DNA of 64,000 bases, taken from positions 143,354 through 207,353 of the forward strand of contig JBCDFV010000003.1 of assembly GCA_039177555.1 (NCBI GenBank), in the 5' to 3' direction. The position numbers were made by a program, and so were the translations under genes. Shown here piece after piece: positions 41,386 through 49,500 of this stretch (position 1 is its first letter; every line of letters begins with the position of its first letter). This DNA comes from JANQGH01 sp039177555 (GTDB lineage Bacteria; Pseudomonadota; Alphaproteobacteria; DSM-16000; Inquilinaceae). Below the pieces are notes generated by a model that saw only the letters and a list, made by a program, of their open reading frames with translations, did no database searches and was not told the origin of the DNA.

Positions 41386-42153
41386 ATGCGGCCCGCTACG
41401 CACAAATACCTGGCCGTCTATCAGGATCTGCGACGCATGATCGAAGGCGGCCGCTACACGGTCGGCAGCCGGCTGCCCAGCGAGGGCCAGCTGACGATCG
41501 GCTTCGCCGTCAGCCGGATCACCGTGCGTCACGCCTTGGAAAAGCTGGTCACGGAGGGCTTTCTGGACCGTCGCCAAGGCAGCGGCTACACGGTCGTCGC
41601 CCAGTCGCCGCCCCAGCACAACTGCCTCTCATCCTTCACCGACGCGGTCTACAAGGCCGGCAAGACGCCCTCCTCGCGCCTGGTCGACCTGGCCCGGGTC
41701 ACGGGTGCGGACAGGCGGGATGCACCGGCCGGATTGAGGTCGGCGAGTAGCCTCTTGAGGATCGAGCGGCTGCGCTGCATCGATCAACGGCCGGCCATGC
41801 TGGTGCGCACCTGGATGCCCACCGCCCTTGCGGCTTCTGCCGAACCGTCGGACTTTCCCGAGGATGGGCCGGAACAGTCCATGCTGCGCATCCTCAAGGA
41901 ACGCTTCGGCCTCGACTGGGCCTGGGCGTGCGAGGAAATCAGTTCCCTGGCGGCCCCCAAACCCGTCGCTGATCTGTTGTCGATCGACGCAGGCACCCCG
42001 ATCTTGAATCAGGCCTGCACGGCCTTTGATGCCGATGAGACGATCGTGTTTCATGAAGAGTTGTTTCGAAAGGACAAGGTCAGTTTCGAGCTGCGACCCG
42101 TGCGGCGCGAAGTCCTGACCCAGACACCGATGAAAAAGGCGATCGGCCAATGA
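41386..42153 (+). CDS. GntR-family regulator with UTRA domain (HutC subfamily)
   Basis: A 255-residue transcription factor. The winged helix is at about residues 8-70 (YLAVYQDLRRMIEGG, then GFAVSRITVRHALEKLVTEG), and a UTRA ligand domain follows with RIERLRCIDQRPAML and FHEELFRKDKVSFEL. UTRA proteins often bind sugar phosphates or amino-acid-derived effectors. It is embedded within the operon, between the E1 beta gene and the isomerase-like gene, with an ATGA overlap with the latter. This suggests autoregulation by a metabolite of the pathway. Confidence 0.9.
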   Translation: MRPATHKYLAVYQDLRRMIEGGRYTVGSRLPSEGQLTIGFAVSRITVRHALEKLVTEGFLDRRQGSGYTVVAQSPPQHNCLSSFTDAVYKAGKTPSSRLVDLARVTGADRRDAPAGLRSASSLLRIERLRCIDQRPAMLVRTWMPTALAASAEPSDFPEDGPEQSMLRILKERFGLDWAWACEEISSLAAPKPVADLLSIDAGTPILNQACTAFDADETIVFHEELFRKDKVSFELRPVRREVLTQTPMKKAIGQ

Positions 42154-43598
42154 CCGATACCCAACCGACCATTGCGCTGATCAAGGCCTCGCTGCCGACC
42201 TATTTCCCGGTCGACTACGGTGTCTTCGACGGCGCCGAACGCGCTTTGGCCAGGCTGGCGGCGAGCGAAGGCTTTCGCCTTCACGTCGAGGCCGAGATCC
42301 CCATGGATGGGCGCCAGACAGATGCCTGCCTCGACCGGTGCCGGGCGGCGGGCGCCGATTTCGTCCTGCTGCTGCATGGCGGCTTCACCATGGGCGATGT
42401 CGCCAGGGCGGTGGCGGCATCCGGCCTGCGGGCTGGCTTTTGGGCAACGCCGGAGCCGGTGCGCGAGGGCGACATCAAGCTGAACAACTATGTCTCGCTG
42501 AACATGAGCCTGTCGATCGCGCGGCGGCTGCGGGATCTCTCTCAAGCGCCGGTGCAATGGTACTACGGCGCCCCGGACTCCAACCTGTTCGCCGATAGGT
42601 TCAAGGCAACCGTGACCGCCTTGAAGGCGATCAAGGCGCTGAGCCAAGCCCGCATCGGCGTGATCGGCGGCCTGGCCCCGACCTTCTACAATATGGAGGT
42701 TTCGCCCAACGCGCTGCATCGCCGTTTGGGCGTCGACGTGGTTTACCACGATCTGGACGAGTTCACCGGTCGGCTGGCCGGGATCGACGCGGCCCGCGCG
42801 GCGGTGGAGCGGGATGCCATGTTGGCGGCGGCCCCCGCCGACGGGGTCAGCGACGAGGCGATGGAGATGTCGGCACGCATGGCGCTGGCGCTGCGCGACA
42901 TGGCGCAAGAGCATGGCCATGCCGCGCTGACCGTCAGCGATTGGCCGAGGCTTCAGGAATATCCCGGCCTGCATCCGGGCGCCGCCTTCACCTGGCTGGA
43001 AGAGAAGGACGGCCTGCCGGTGGTTAGCGAGGGTGACGTTTTGGGCGCCGTCACCCAACTTGTCGCGCGCTCGATCACCGGGCGGCCCGGCTACTTGCTG
43101 GACATGACCGACCCTGACGTTGAGGCCGAGGCGCTGCTGATGTGGCATGGCGGCGGCGGGCCGCTCTACCTTGCCGACGAGGGCGGCGCCCGCTGGATCA
43201 ACCACCCGATGCTGGGGCGCAGCGACCCCGAAGGCGCGCGCTTCGGCGCCATCGCAGACCTGGTCTTCAGCGACGGCCCCGTGACCGCCTTTCGGGTCGG
43301 CGAGGACGCCGGCGCGCTCTTTGCCATGCAGGCGCGCGTCGAGGGCCGATCGCCGTCCGGTTTCACCGGCTGTCGCGGCTGGCTGCGCGAATTCGAGATC
43401 GCGGGCGAGGCCGCCTCGCTCTTGGACGTGGTCCACACCACCATGGCCCATGGCCTGGAACACCACTTCGTCCTGGTGCCGGGGCACCACGCCGCTGCCT
43501 TGATCGAGTTCGCCTCGTGGACCGGACAAAGGCTGTTTCGGCGGGTGCCCTACGCACCCTATCTGGTCGCCGACGACTATCGTGGGGAGCGGCACTGA
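42150..43598 (+). CDS. L-fucose/L-arabinose isomerase family protein
   Basis: A 482-residue protein of the FucI/AraA-type fold. Candidate metal ligands are Glu294 (VVSEGDV), Asp318 (GYLLDMTD) and His438/439 (LEHHFVLVPGHH), in the order expected from L-fucose isomerase. It has the family's EGD, LLD and HGGGGP blocks, but normal HCG is replaced by HGG and sequence is distant, so the sugar substrate is unclear. The name is family-level only. It is coupled to the GntR gene and precedes the epimerase-like gene by one base. Confidence 0.72.
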   Translation: MTDTQPTIALIKASLPTYFPVDYGVFDGAERALARLAASEGFRLHVEAEIPMDGRQTDACLDRCRAAGADFVLLLHGGFTMGDVARAVAASGLRAGFWATPEPVREGDIKLNNYVSLNMSLSIARRLRDLSQAPVQWYYGAPDSNLFADRFKATVTALKAIKALSQARIGVIGGLAPTFYNMEVSPNALHRRLGVDVVYHDLDEFTGRLAGIDAARAAVERDAMLAAAPADGVSDEAMEMSARMALALRDMAQEHGHAALTVSDWPRLQEYPGLHPGAAFTWLEEKDGLPVVSEGDVLGAVTQLVARSITGRPGYLLDMTDPDVEAEALLMWHGGGGPLYLADEGGARWINHPMLGRSDPEGARFGAIADLVFSDGPVTAFRVGEDAGALFAMQARVEGRSPSGFTGCRGWLREFEIAGEAASLLDVVHTTMAHGLEHHFVLVPGHHAAALIEFASWTGQRLFRRVPYAPYLVADDYRGERH

Positions 43599-43599
43599 C

Positions 43600-44439
43600 A
43601 TGGTCAAACTGGGCGTTCATCTGGCGCTTTGGACCCGCGACTGGTCCGACGACATCCTGCCTTATGCCGAGAAGGCCAAGTCGATCGGCTTTGACGGTGT
43701 CGAAATCTCGCTGCTCGGCAATGTGGCGGCCGCGCCGGAGGCGACGGGAGAGGCCATCCGCGCGATGGGGCTGGAGGCCACCTGCACCACCGGTCTCGGC
43801 CCGGCCACCGACCTCGCCAGCGAAGACCCGGCGGTCCGGGCGGCCGGGGTCGATGCGCTCAGATCCTCGATCGACGTGACCGCGCGGCTCGGCAGCCCAC
43901 AGCTGACCGGCGTCATCTACGGGGCGTGGGGTGTCGTTGCGCCGGGCAAGCGTCAAGATCGCCTGGCCTGGGCGCGCGACGGGCTGGCCGCAGTGGCCGG
44001 CGACGCCGAGGCCGCCAACGTCCAACTGGGCATCGAGGCCATCAACCGCTACGAGACCGATCTGGTGAACACGGCCGACCAGGCCGTCGCTTTGGCCGAG
44101 GCGGTCGGCTCCAGCCATGTGGGCGTCCTGCTCGACAGCTATCACATGAACATCGAGGAGGTGCTGCCCGCCGACGCGATCCGACGGACCGGGCAGTGGC
44201 TGCGTCATTTTCACATGACCGACAATGATCGCGGCGCGCCCGGCGGCGGGCTGATCGACTTTGCCGCCCAGGCGCGGGCCCTTGCCGAGATCCGCTATGA
44301 CGGCTGGGTCACCACCGAGATGTTCATTCTGCCGGATGTGAATGTCAGCGCGGACCTGACGATTTGGCGCGCGATCGAACCTGGCCCGGACGAAGCCGCG
44401 CGGGCAGCCTTGTCCCACATGCGAAAGACCTTTGGATGA
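43600..44439 (+). CDS. D-tagatose/D-psicose 3-epimerase-like TIM-barrel enzyme
   Basis: A 279-residue AP-endonuclease-2/xylose-isomerase-like TIM barrel. The four metal ligands of ketose 3-epimerases are all present: Glu146 (GIEAINRYET), Asp179 (VGVLLDSYHMNIEE), His205 (HFHMTDNDR) and Glu240 (WVTTEMF). They sit at a uniform offset of six residues from Glu152/Asp185/His211/Glu246 of the Pseudomonas cichorii D-tagatose 3-epimerase. The RYETDLVNT stretch also matches that branch. It is likely to epimerise a ketose or tetrulose, or its phosphate, at C3. GGGGAG precedes the ATG at 43600, and an ATGA overlap links it to dhaL. Confidence 0.84.
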   Translation: MVKLGVHLALWTRDWSDDILPYAEKAKSIGFDGVEISLLGNVAAAPEATGEAIRAMGLEATCTTGLGPATDLASEDPAVRAAGVDALRSSIDVTARLGSPQLTGVIYGAWGVVAPGKRQDRLAWARDGLAAVAGDAEAANVQLGIEAINRYETDLVNTADQAVALAEAVGSSHVGVLLDSYHMNIEEVLPADAIRRTGQWLRHFHMTDNDRGAPGGGLIDFAAQARALAEIRYDGWVTTEMFILPDVNVSADLTIWRAIEPGPDEAARAALSHMRKTFG

Positions 44440-45038
44440 CGGGCGCGATGGACCGCGACCAAGCGGTCGACCTCATGGTGCGCCTCGACCGGCGCTTTGC
44501 CGACGCCAAGGACGAGCTGAACGCGCTTGATGCCGCTGTCGGCGACGGCGATCACGGCACGACGATCCAGCGGGGTATGGCTGCCGCCTTGCAAGCCGTC
44601 CAAGCGGCCGATTGCGCCTCCGCCGGCGCGGTGTTCAGAGTGGCCGGTGATGGGTTTCAGAAAGCCTCCGGTGGCGCAGGGGGCCTGCTGTTCGCCCAGA
44701 TCTTCAAATCCATCGGCCAAGCCGCGGGGGACGGCGATGTCGCCCTTACCGATCTTGCCAAGGGACTGGCCGGTGCGGAGGCGGTGATCGCGCGTTTCGG
44801 CCGCGCCCAGCGGGGCGAGAAGACAATGCTGGATGCCTTGGGACCGGCGGCCGATACCCTAGCCAACGGCGGCGACCTGGCGAAGGCGGCGGCAAGCGCC
44901 GCGAACGGTGCGGCAGCGACGCGTGACATGGCCGCCACGCAAGGACGGGCGCGTTTCGTCGCGGATGGCGGGCGCGGCCACATCGATCCGGGCGCCCAGT
45001 CGGTGGCGCTGATCGTCGAAACGCTGGCCACCGTTTAG
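44436..45038 (+). CDS. Dihydroxyacetone kinase-type subunit DhaL (ADP/ATP-binding domain)
   Basis: A 200-residue DhaL/DAK2-domain protein that binds nucleotide and magnesium. The metal motif is LDAAVGDGDHGTT (DGDHG at 37-41); the glycine-rich lid is KASGGAGGLLF; GEKTMLDALGP and GHIDPGAQS complete the domain. The ATG at 44436 overlaps the epimerase-like stop; ATG at 44448 is possible. It lies before dhaK, the reverse of the common dhaK-dhaL order, and no phosphotransfer partner dhaM is present in the window. Confidence 0.88.
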   Translation: MTGAMDRDQAVDLMVRLDRRFADAKDELNALDAAVGDGDHGTTIQRGMAAALQAVQAADCASAGAVFRVAGDGFQKASGGAGGLLFAQIFKSIGQAAGDGDVALTDLAKGLAGAEAVIARFGRAQRGEKTMLDALGPAADTLANGGDLAKAAASAANGAAATRDMAATQGRARFVADGGRGHIDPGAQSVALIVETLATV

Positions 45039-45074
45039 CGCCACAACCCAAGAGGCGGCGTAAAGGGGAATCCC

Positions 45075-46076
45075 ATGAAAAAGATGCTGAACAAGGTCGA
45101 GGAAGCCGTCGACGAGATGATCGACGGTTTCGTCAAGGCGAGGCCCGATCACGTCAAGCGCTGGGCCGGCAATCCGCGCGTCGTGGTACGCGCCAACCAG
45201 AAGGGGCCGGGCAAGGTCGGCCTCGTGATCGGCAACGGCTCCGGCCACGAGCCGATCGCTGTCGGCTGGGTCGGCGACGGCATGCTGGACGCCAACGCGG
45301 TCGGCGACATTTTCGCCGCACCGCCGCCGGAGCTGATCTGCGATGCCATCCGGGCCGCCGATAGCGGCGCGGGCGTGCTGCTCTTGATCTCCAACCATGC
45401 AGGTGACGTCATGAACGGCGAGGCGGGTGCGGACCTCGCCCGCGCGGCCGGCATCGAGGTCGAAACGCTGTGGATGTATGACGACATCTCCTCCGCCCCG
45501 CGCGATCAGCTCGATCGGCGGCGCGGCGCGCCCGGTACGACGTTCATTTATAAGATCGTCGGCGCCCGGGCCGAACAGGGCGCCGGCCTGCAAGAACTGA
45601 AGACCCTTGGGGAGAGCGTGCGCGACGCCACCTGCACGCTCGCGGCGTCGCTGACACCCGGCGTCTCGCCGCTGACCCGCCTGCCGATGTTCACCCTGCC
45701 GGAGAACGAGGTCTTCGTCGGCATGGGCGTTCATGGCGAGCCGGGCGTTGCCAGCATGCCGGCCGGTGCCGCCGACGACATCGTCGCCTTCATGGCCGGC
45801 AAGATCCTGGACGATCTGCCATTCCGCCAAGGCGATGCCGCGCTCGCCATGGTCAACGGCATGGGCGGCACGACCTTGATGGAGTTGCTGGTGATTTACC
45901 GCAAGTTCGCCGAGTGCCTTGGAGAGCGCGGCGTCGAGCTGGCCGCCGACCCGTTGATCGGCACCTATGTCACGACCCAGGAAATGGGCGGGTTCTCCCT
46001 GTCTCTATGCCGCGTCGAGCCGTCAATGGTCGCGCTGTGGAAAGAACCGCAAAGCGCGCCGTTCTTTGCCATGTGA
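45075..46076 (+). CDS. Dihydroxyacetone kinase-type subunit DhaK (ketose-binding domain)
   Basis: A 333-residue DAK1-domain protein. The substrate-binding His220 lies in MGVHGEPG, equal to the hemiaminal-forming His220 of the Citrobacter freundii enzyme; GNGSGHEP (54-61 region) and Asp111 in NHAGDVMN are the other active-site elements. Known members bind dihydroxyacetone or related short ketoses covalently before phosphorylation. AGGGGAA precedes the ATG. The phosphoryl donor, ATP through DhaL or PEP through a DhaM elsewhere, is not clear. It ends the operon. Confidence 0.88.
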   Translation: MKKMLNKVEEAVDEMIDGFVKARPDHVKRWAGNPRVVVRANQKGPGKVGLVIGNGSGHEPIAVGWVGDGMLDANAVGDIFAAPPPELICDAIRAADSGAGVLLLISNHAGDVMNGEAGADLARAAGIEVETLWMYDDISSAPRDQLDRRRGAPGTTFIYKIVGARAEQGAGLQELKTLGESVRDATCTLAASLTPGVSPLTRLPMFTLPENEVFVGMGVHGEPGVASMPAGAADDIVAFMAGKILDDLPFRQGDAALAMVNGMGGTTLMELLVIYRKFAECLGERGVELAADPLIGTYVTTQEMGGFSLSLCRVEPSMVALWKEPQSAPFFAM

Positions 46077-46097
46077 CAGCGCAGCCCGAACAGCCCA

Positions 46098-46592
46098 TCA
46101 GAACAGAATGATCGCCAACAGAAAGATCACGTATAGGCCGACGAAGACCATCGGCACGATCGCCTCCTGGCGGGCGATGGATTTGTACTCGCTGTAGGCC
46201 GGCCCTTTCTTGATCATCCGCCATTCGTCGGTGTAGGGCGCGACGGGAAATCGGGCCTCCATCTCCGTGATGACATCGAAGCGGGCCTTGGTCAGGATGC
46301 GATAGGACCGGGTCAGCAGCCACCAGACGGCGCAGACGATGATGCCGGCGATCGGTAGCGCGACGAGCCAGAAATTGCCGCCGGGCTCCAGTTCCAACAG
46401 CGCGCCGGTGACGCTCGAAATGCCGGCATTCACGGTCAGGAAATAGCGGCTGTTGGCGCCGCGCCGATTGATCAAGGCTTCGGTCTGGCCGGCATAATAC
46501 AGGTAGAGCTTCATCAGCATCGACCCGTCGGCATCCGGGAACTTCTCGACCGCCTTCGGCGCCGCTTCCGCCGCTTGGTCACCGTCGCTCAT
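46098..46592 (-). CDS. RipA-like small integral membrane protein (co-encoded with TIR-STAND receptor)
   Basis: A 164-residue protein that resembles the RipA-family octameric membrane proteins first known from Francisella. An N-terminal cytoplasmic helix (KLYLYYAGQTEALINRRGAN) leads to helices at about 50-66, 74-93 and 144-163. The middle loop carries RSYRILTKARFDVITEMEARF and VAPYTDEWR. The start overlaps the stop of the large TIR-STAND gene by four bases (ATGA), so it is translationally coupled and likely works with it. Function is unknown; it may be the membrane effector or anchor of the pair. It is convergent with dhaK. Confidence 0.75.
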   Translation of the reverse strand: MSDGDQAAEAAPKAVEKFPDADGSMLMKLYLYYAGQTEALINRRGANSRYFLTVNAGISSVTGALLELEPGGNFWLVALPIAGIIVCAVWWLLTRSYRILTKARFDVITEMEARFPVAPYTDEWRMIKKGPAYSEYKSIARQEAIVPMVFVGLYVIFLLAIILF

Positions 46593-49500
46593 TCAAGATC
46601 CTCGCAGCCTTCGACGCGCAGATTGTATTCACACTCTTCCACGGGCGAGAGCGGGTCCAGCACGTCCACGACAGAGACGGCATAATCCCAAAGCTCGTCC
46701 ATCGACTGGAAATGTCGCCAAATCCTGGCCGTGCGGTCGCGCGACGCGGTCACGATCAGCGCGCCGTCGCGGGAGAACGCCGCCGACAGGACCGGACCGC
46801 TGTGCCCCGCCATGACCGCGATCAGATCGCCGCTTTCGACATCCCATAGCCGCACGGTCTCATCCGTCGAGGCGGTGACGAGGCGATCGCCGTCGGGCGA
46901 GAACGCTACCGAATGAACGGCCGAGTCATGATCGGACAAGACCTGCTCTTCGGCCCCGGTAGCGGCGTCCCACAGCCGGGCCGTGGCATCCGTCGATGCC
47001 GTTGCGATACGGCTGCCGTCGGGCGAGAACGTAGCGGCGGTTACTGCCCCTTCGTGGCCTTCCAGTTGCAGGATCTCCGACCCGTCGTCGGCGTTCCACA
47101 GCCTTGCGGTGTTGTCCGACGAGGTCGTCAGCACCCGGTCGCTGTCCGGCGAAAACGACACGGACGTGACCTGATCCCCGTGACCGTCCAGCACCGCGCG
47201 TTCGCCGCCATCGGCCGCATCCCAGAGCCGGGCTGCACCGTCCTGTGCGCCGGTCACGATCTGGCTGCTGTCCGGTGAGAAGGCGGCGCGGTTGATCGCG
47301 CCTTCGTGGCCGTCGAGCACGGCGATCGCCTCTCCGGTCGCGACGCGCCACAGCCGTGCGGAACGGTCGCGGGAGGTCGTGACCAGTTGCCGCCCATCGG
47401 GCGAGAAGACCGCGTTGGAAATGTCATCGCCGTGACCCTCCAAAGAGGCGATCGGCTCTCCGGTCTCGGCGTTCCATAGCCGCGCGGTGTCGTCCTGAGA
47501 GGCGGTAACGATCGTCGTGCCGTCGGGCGAGAACAGCGCGGTCGTCAGCGGTTCTGCGTGGCTATTGAGATCGGCCAAGGTGCGCTGCTCGGCAATGTTC
47601 CAGACCCGCGCGGCATTGTCCGGCAACGCGGTGATGATGTGCCTTCCATCGGGGGACAGTGAGACGGCCGATGCCGTGCCGACGAAATCGTCGATCAGCG
47701 TCACCTCCGTCCCGTCCGCCGCGTCCCAGAGCCTGGCCGCGTTGTCGAGGCCGGCGGTGACGACACGGCTGCCGTCGGGCGAGAACGCGGCTGTCACCAC
47801 ATCGTCGTCGTGGCCACGCAAGACGGCGATCTGCAATCCGGTCCGTGCGTTCCAAACCCGCGCCGTATCGTCCCACGAGCTGGTTACCACTCGGGTCTCG
47901 TCGGTCGAGAACGCGGCGTTGGAGACGATGTCCGAGTGGCCGCGCAAGACGGCCTGGGACGCGCCCGTGACCGCGTCCCAAATGCGCGCGGTGTCATCTG
48001 CGGAAACGGTCGCCACAAGACGTCCGCCGGGCGAGAACCGCACCGCGAGGATATCGGCCTCATGGCCGCGCAGCACGGCGATCAGCCCGGCATCCCGCGC
48101 GTCCCACAGGCGCGCCGTGTTGTCCGAGGCAACCGTGATGATCCGGGTGCCGTCCGGCGAAAAGGCAGCTTGCGTCAGGCTGGCGCGATGGCCACCGAGC
48201 ATGGCGATCTCCTCGCCATCATGGGCCGACCATACCCGCGCCGTCTCATCCTTCGAGGTTGTGACCAGCCGCGAACCATCGGGCGAAAACGCGGCAAAGG
48301 TGACCGAGCCATTGTGGCCCTCAAGCCGGTTTGCCTCGTCGCCGGTTTCCATGTCCCAAAGGCGCACCGACCCGTCCGATGCGGCGCTGGCGGCAATGGA
48401 CTCCGCGGGTGCATAGGCCATGAAGCCCTGGTCGCCAGGCACCTCCAGAGACGTGGTCACCGCCGAGCCGTCCGCGGTCCAGGTTTGCACCGTTCCGTCG
48501 TCGGCGGCGGTGATGATCTCCGCGCCATCGGCGGAAAAGCCCACCCAGCCCATCGGCAGGTCATGATTGCCCAGCACGGCCAGTTGCGCGCCGCTGTCGG
48601 CGTCCCACAAGCGCGCTGTACCATCCCAAGACGCGGTCAAGATCCGACTGCCGTCCGGCGAAAACCGCGCTGATGTCACGAGATCCTCATGACCGCGCAG
48701 CACCATCGTCTCGCGCCGGTCCAACAGGGCCGCGGCAAGCACGCGCGGCACCTCCATAATCTCGGCGATGTCGGGCCAGCCATCCGGGTTGGCCTGCGGC
48801 ATGGCCCTCAGCGCGACATCGATGGCCTCGCCGATGTCACCATCCTTGAACAGCATTTCGGCCAGGATCGCGCGCGACCGGGCTTGTTCGACCTGAGACT
48901 GATACAACGCCACTTCGGCCGAATCGCGCTGCTGTTCGGCAATCACCGCCTGCCAAGCCGCCGCGGCTGAAAACACGACCAGCAAAAGAATGGCGGCCGC
49001 CGCCGACCAGCGGATCCATTTGCGCTGACGCTCGCGCTTCATGCGGGCCCGGTCGGCTTGATCGACGCTGCGATCGATGAAATCCCGATTGGCGTCGGAC
49101 AGTTCATCACCCCGTTGGGCGCGCCACTCGCGCGCCGTCGTCAAGGCCAGGCCCATCAGCAGCGCCTGGTCCTTCTGGTCCTTGTCGGCGTCTTCCCAGG
49201 CCAGACGTGCGGTTTCCAGCTGGCCCTTCCAGATCAGGAACTCCCGCTCCGCATCCAGCCATTGGGACAGGCGCGGCCAATGGCGCAAAAGCGCCTCATG
49301 GGCCACTTCCGCGACGGGTTCCTCGTCCGCATCGCTGGTGGTCAGCAATCGCCAGTCGCTGCCAGCCAACTCGTCCGCCAGGGCCCATTCCGCGTCGGTG
49401 CAATCTGATCGCTGCGCGCGCCGCCGTACCGGCTGACCCTCACGCGGCACATGCGCCAGGCGCAGCGTCAACAGGCGGCGCAGCGTATCGGTATCGTCGG

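Noticed and set aside
42051..43607. 518-residue antisense open frame opposite the isomerase-like gene
   Set aside because: His/Gly/Gln-rich shadow. The plus-strand gene has an operon context and family motifs.
46700..48800. Tandem DNA repeat or CRISPR-like array in the receptor gene
   Set aside because: The periodic pattern is WD40 protein repetition of about 40 residues. The DNA units differ and there are no spacers or constant repeats.
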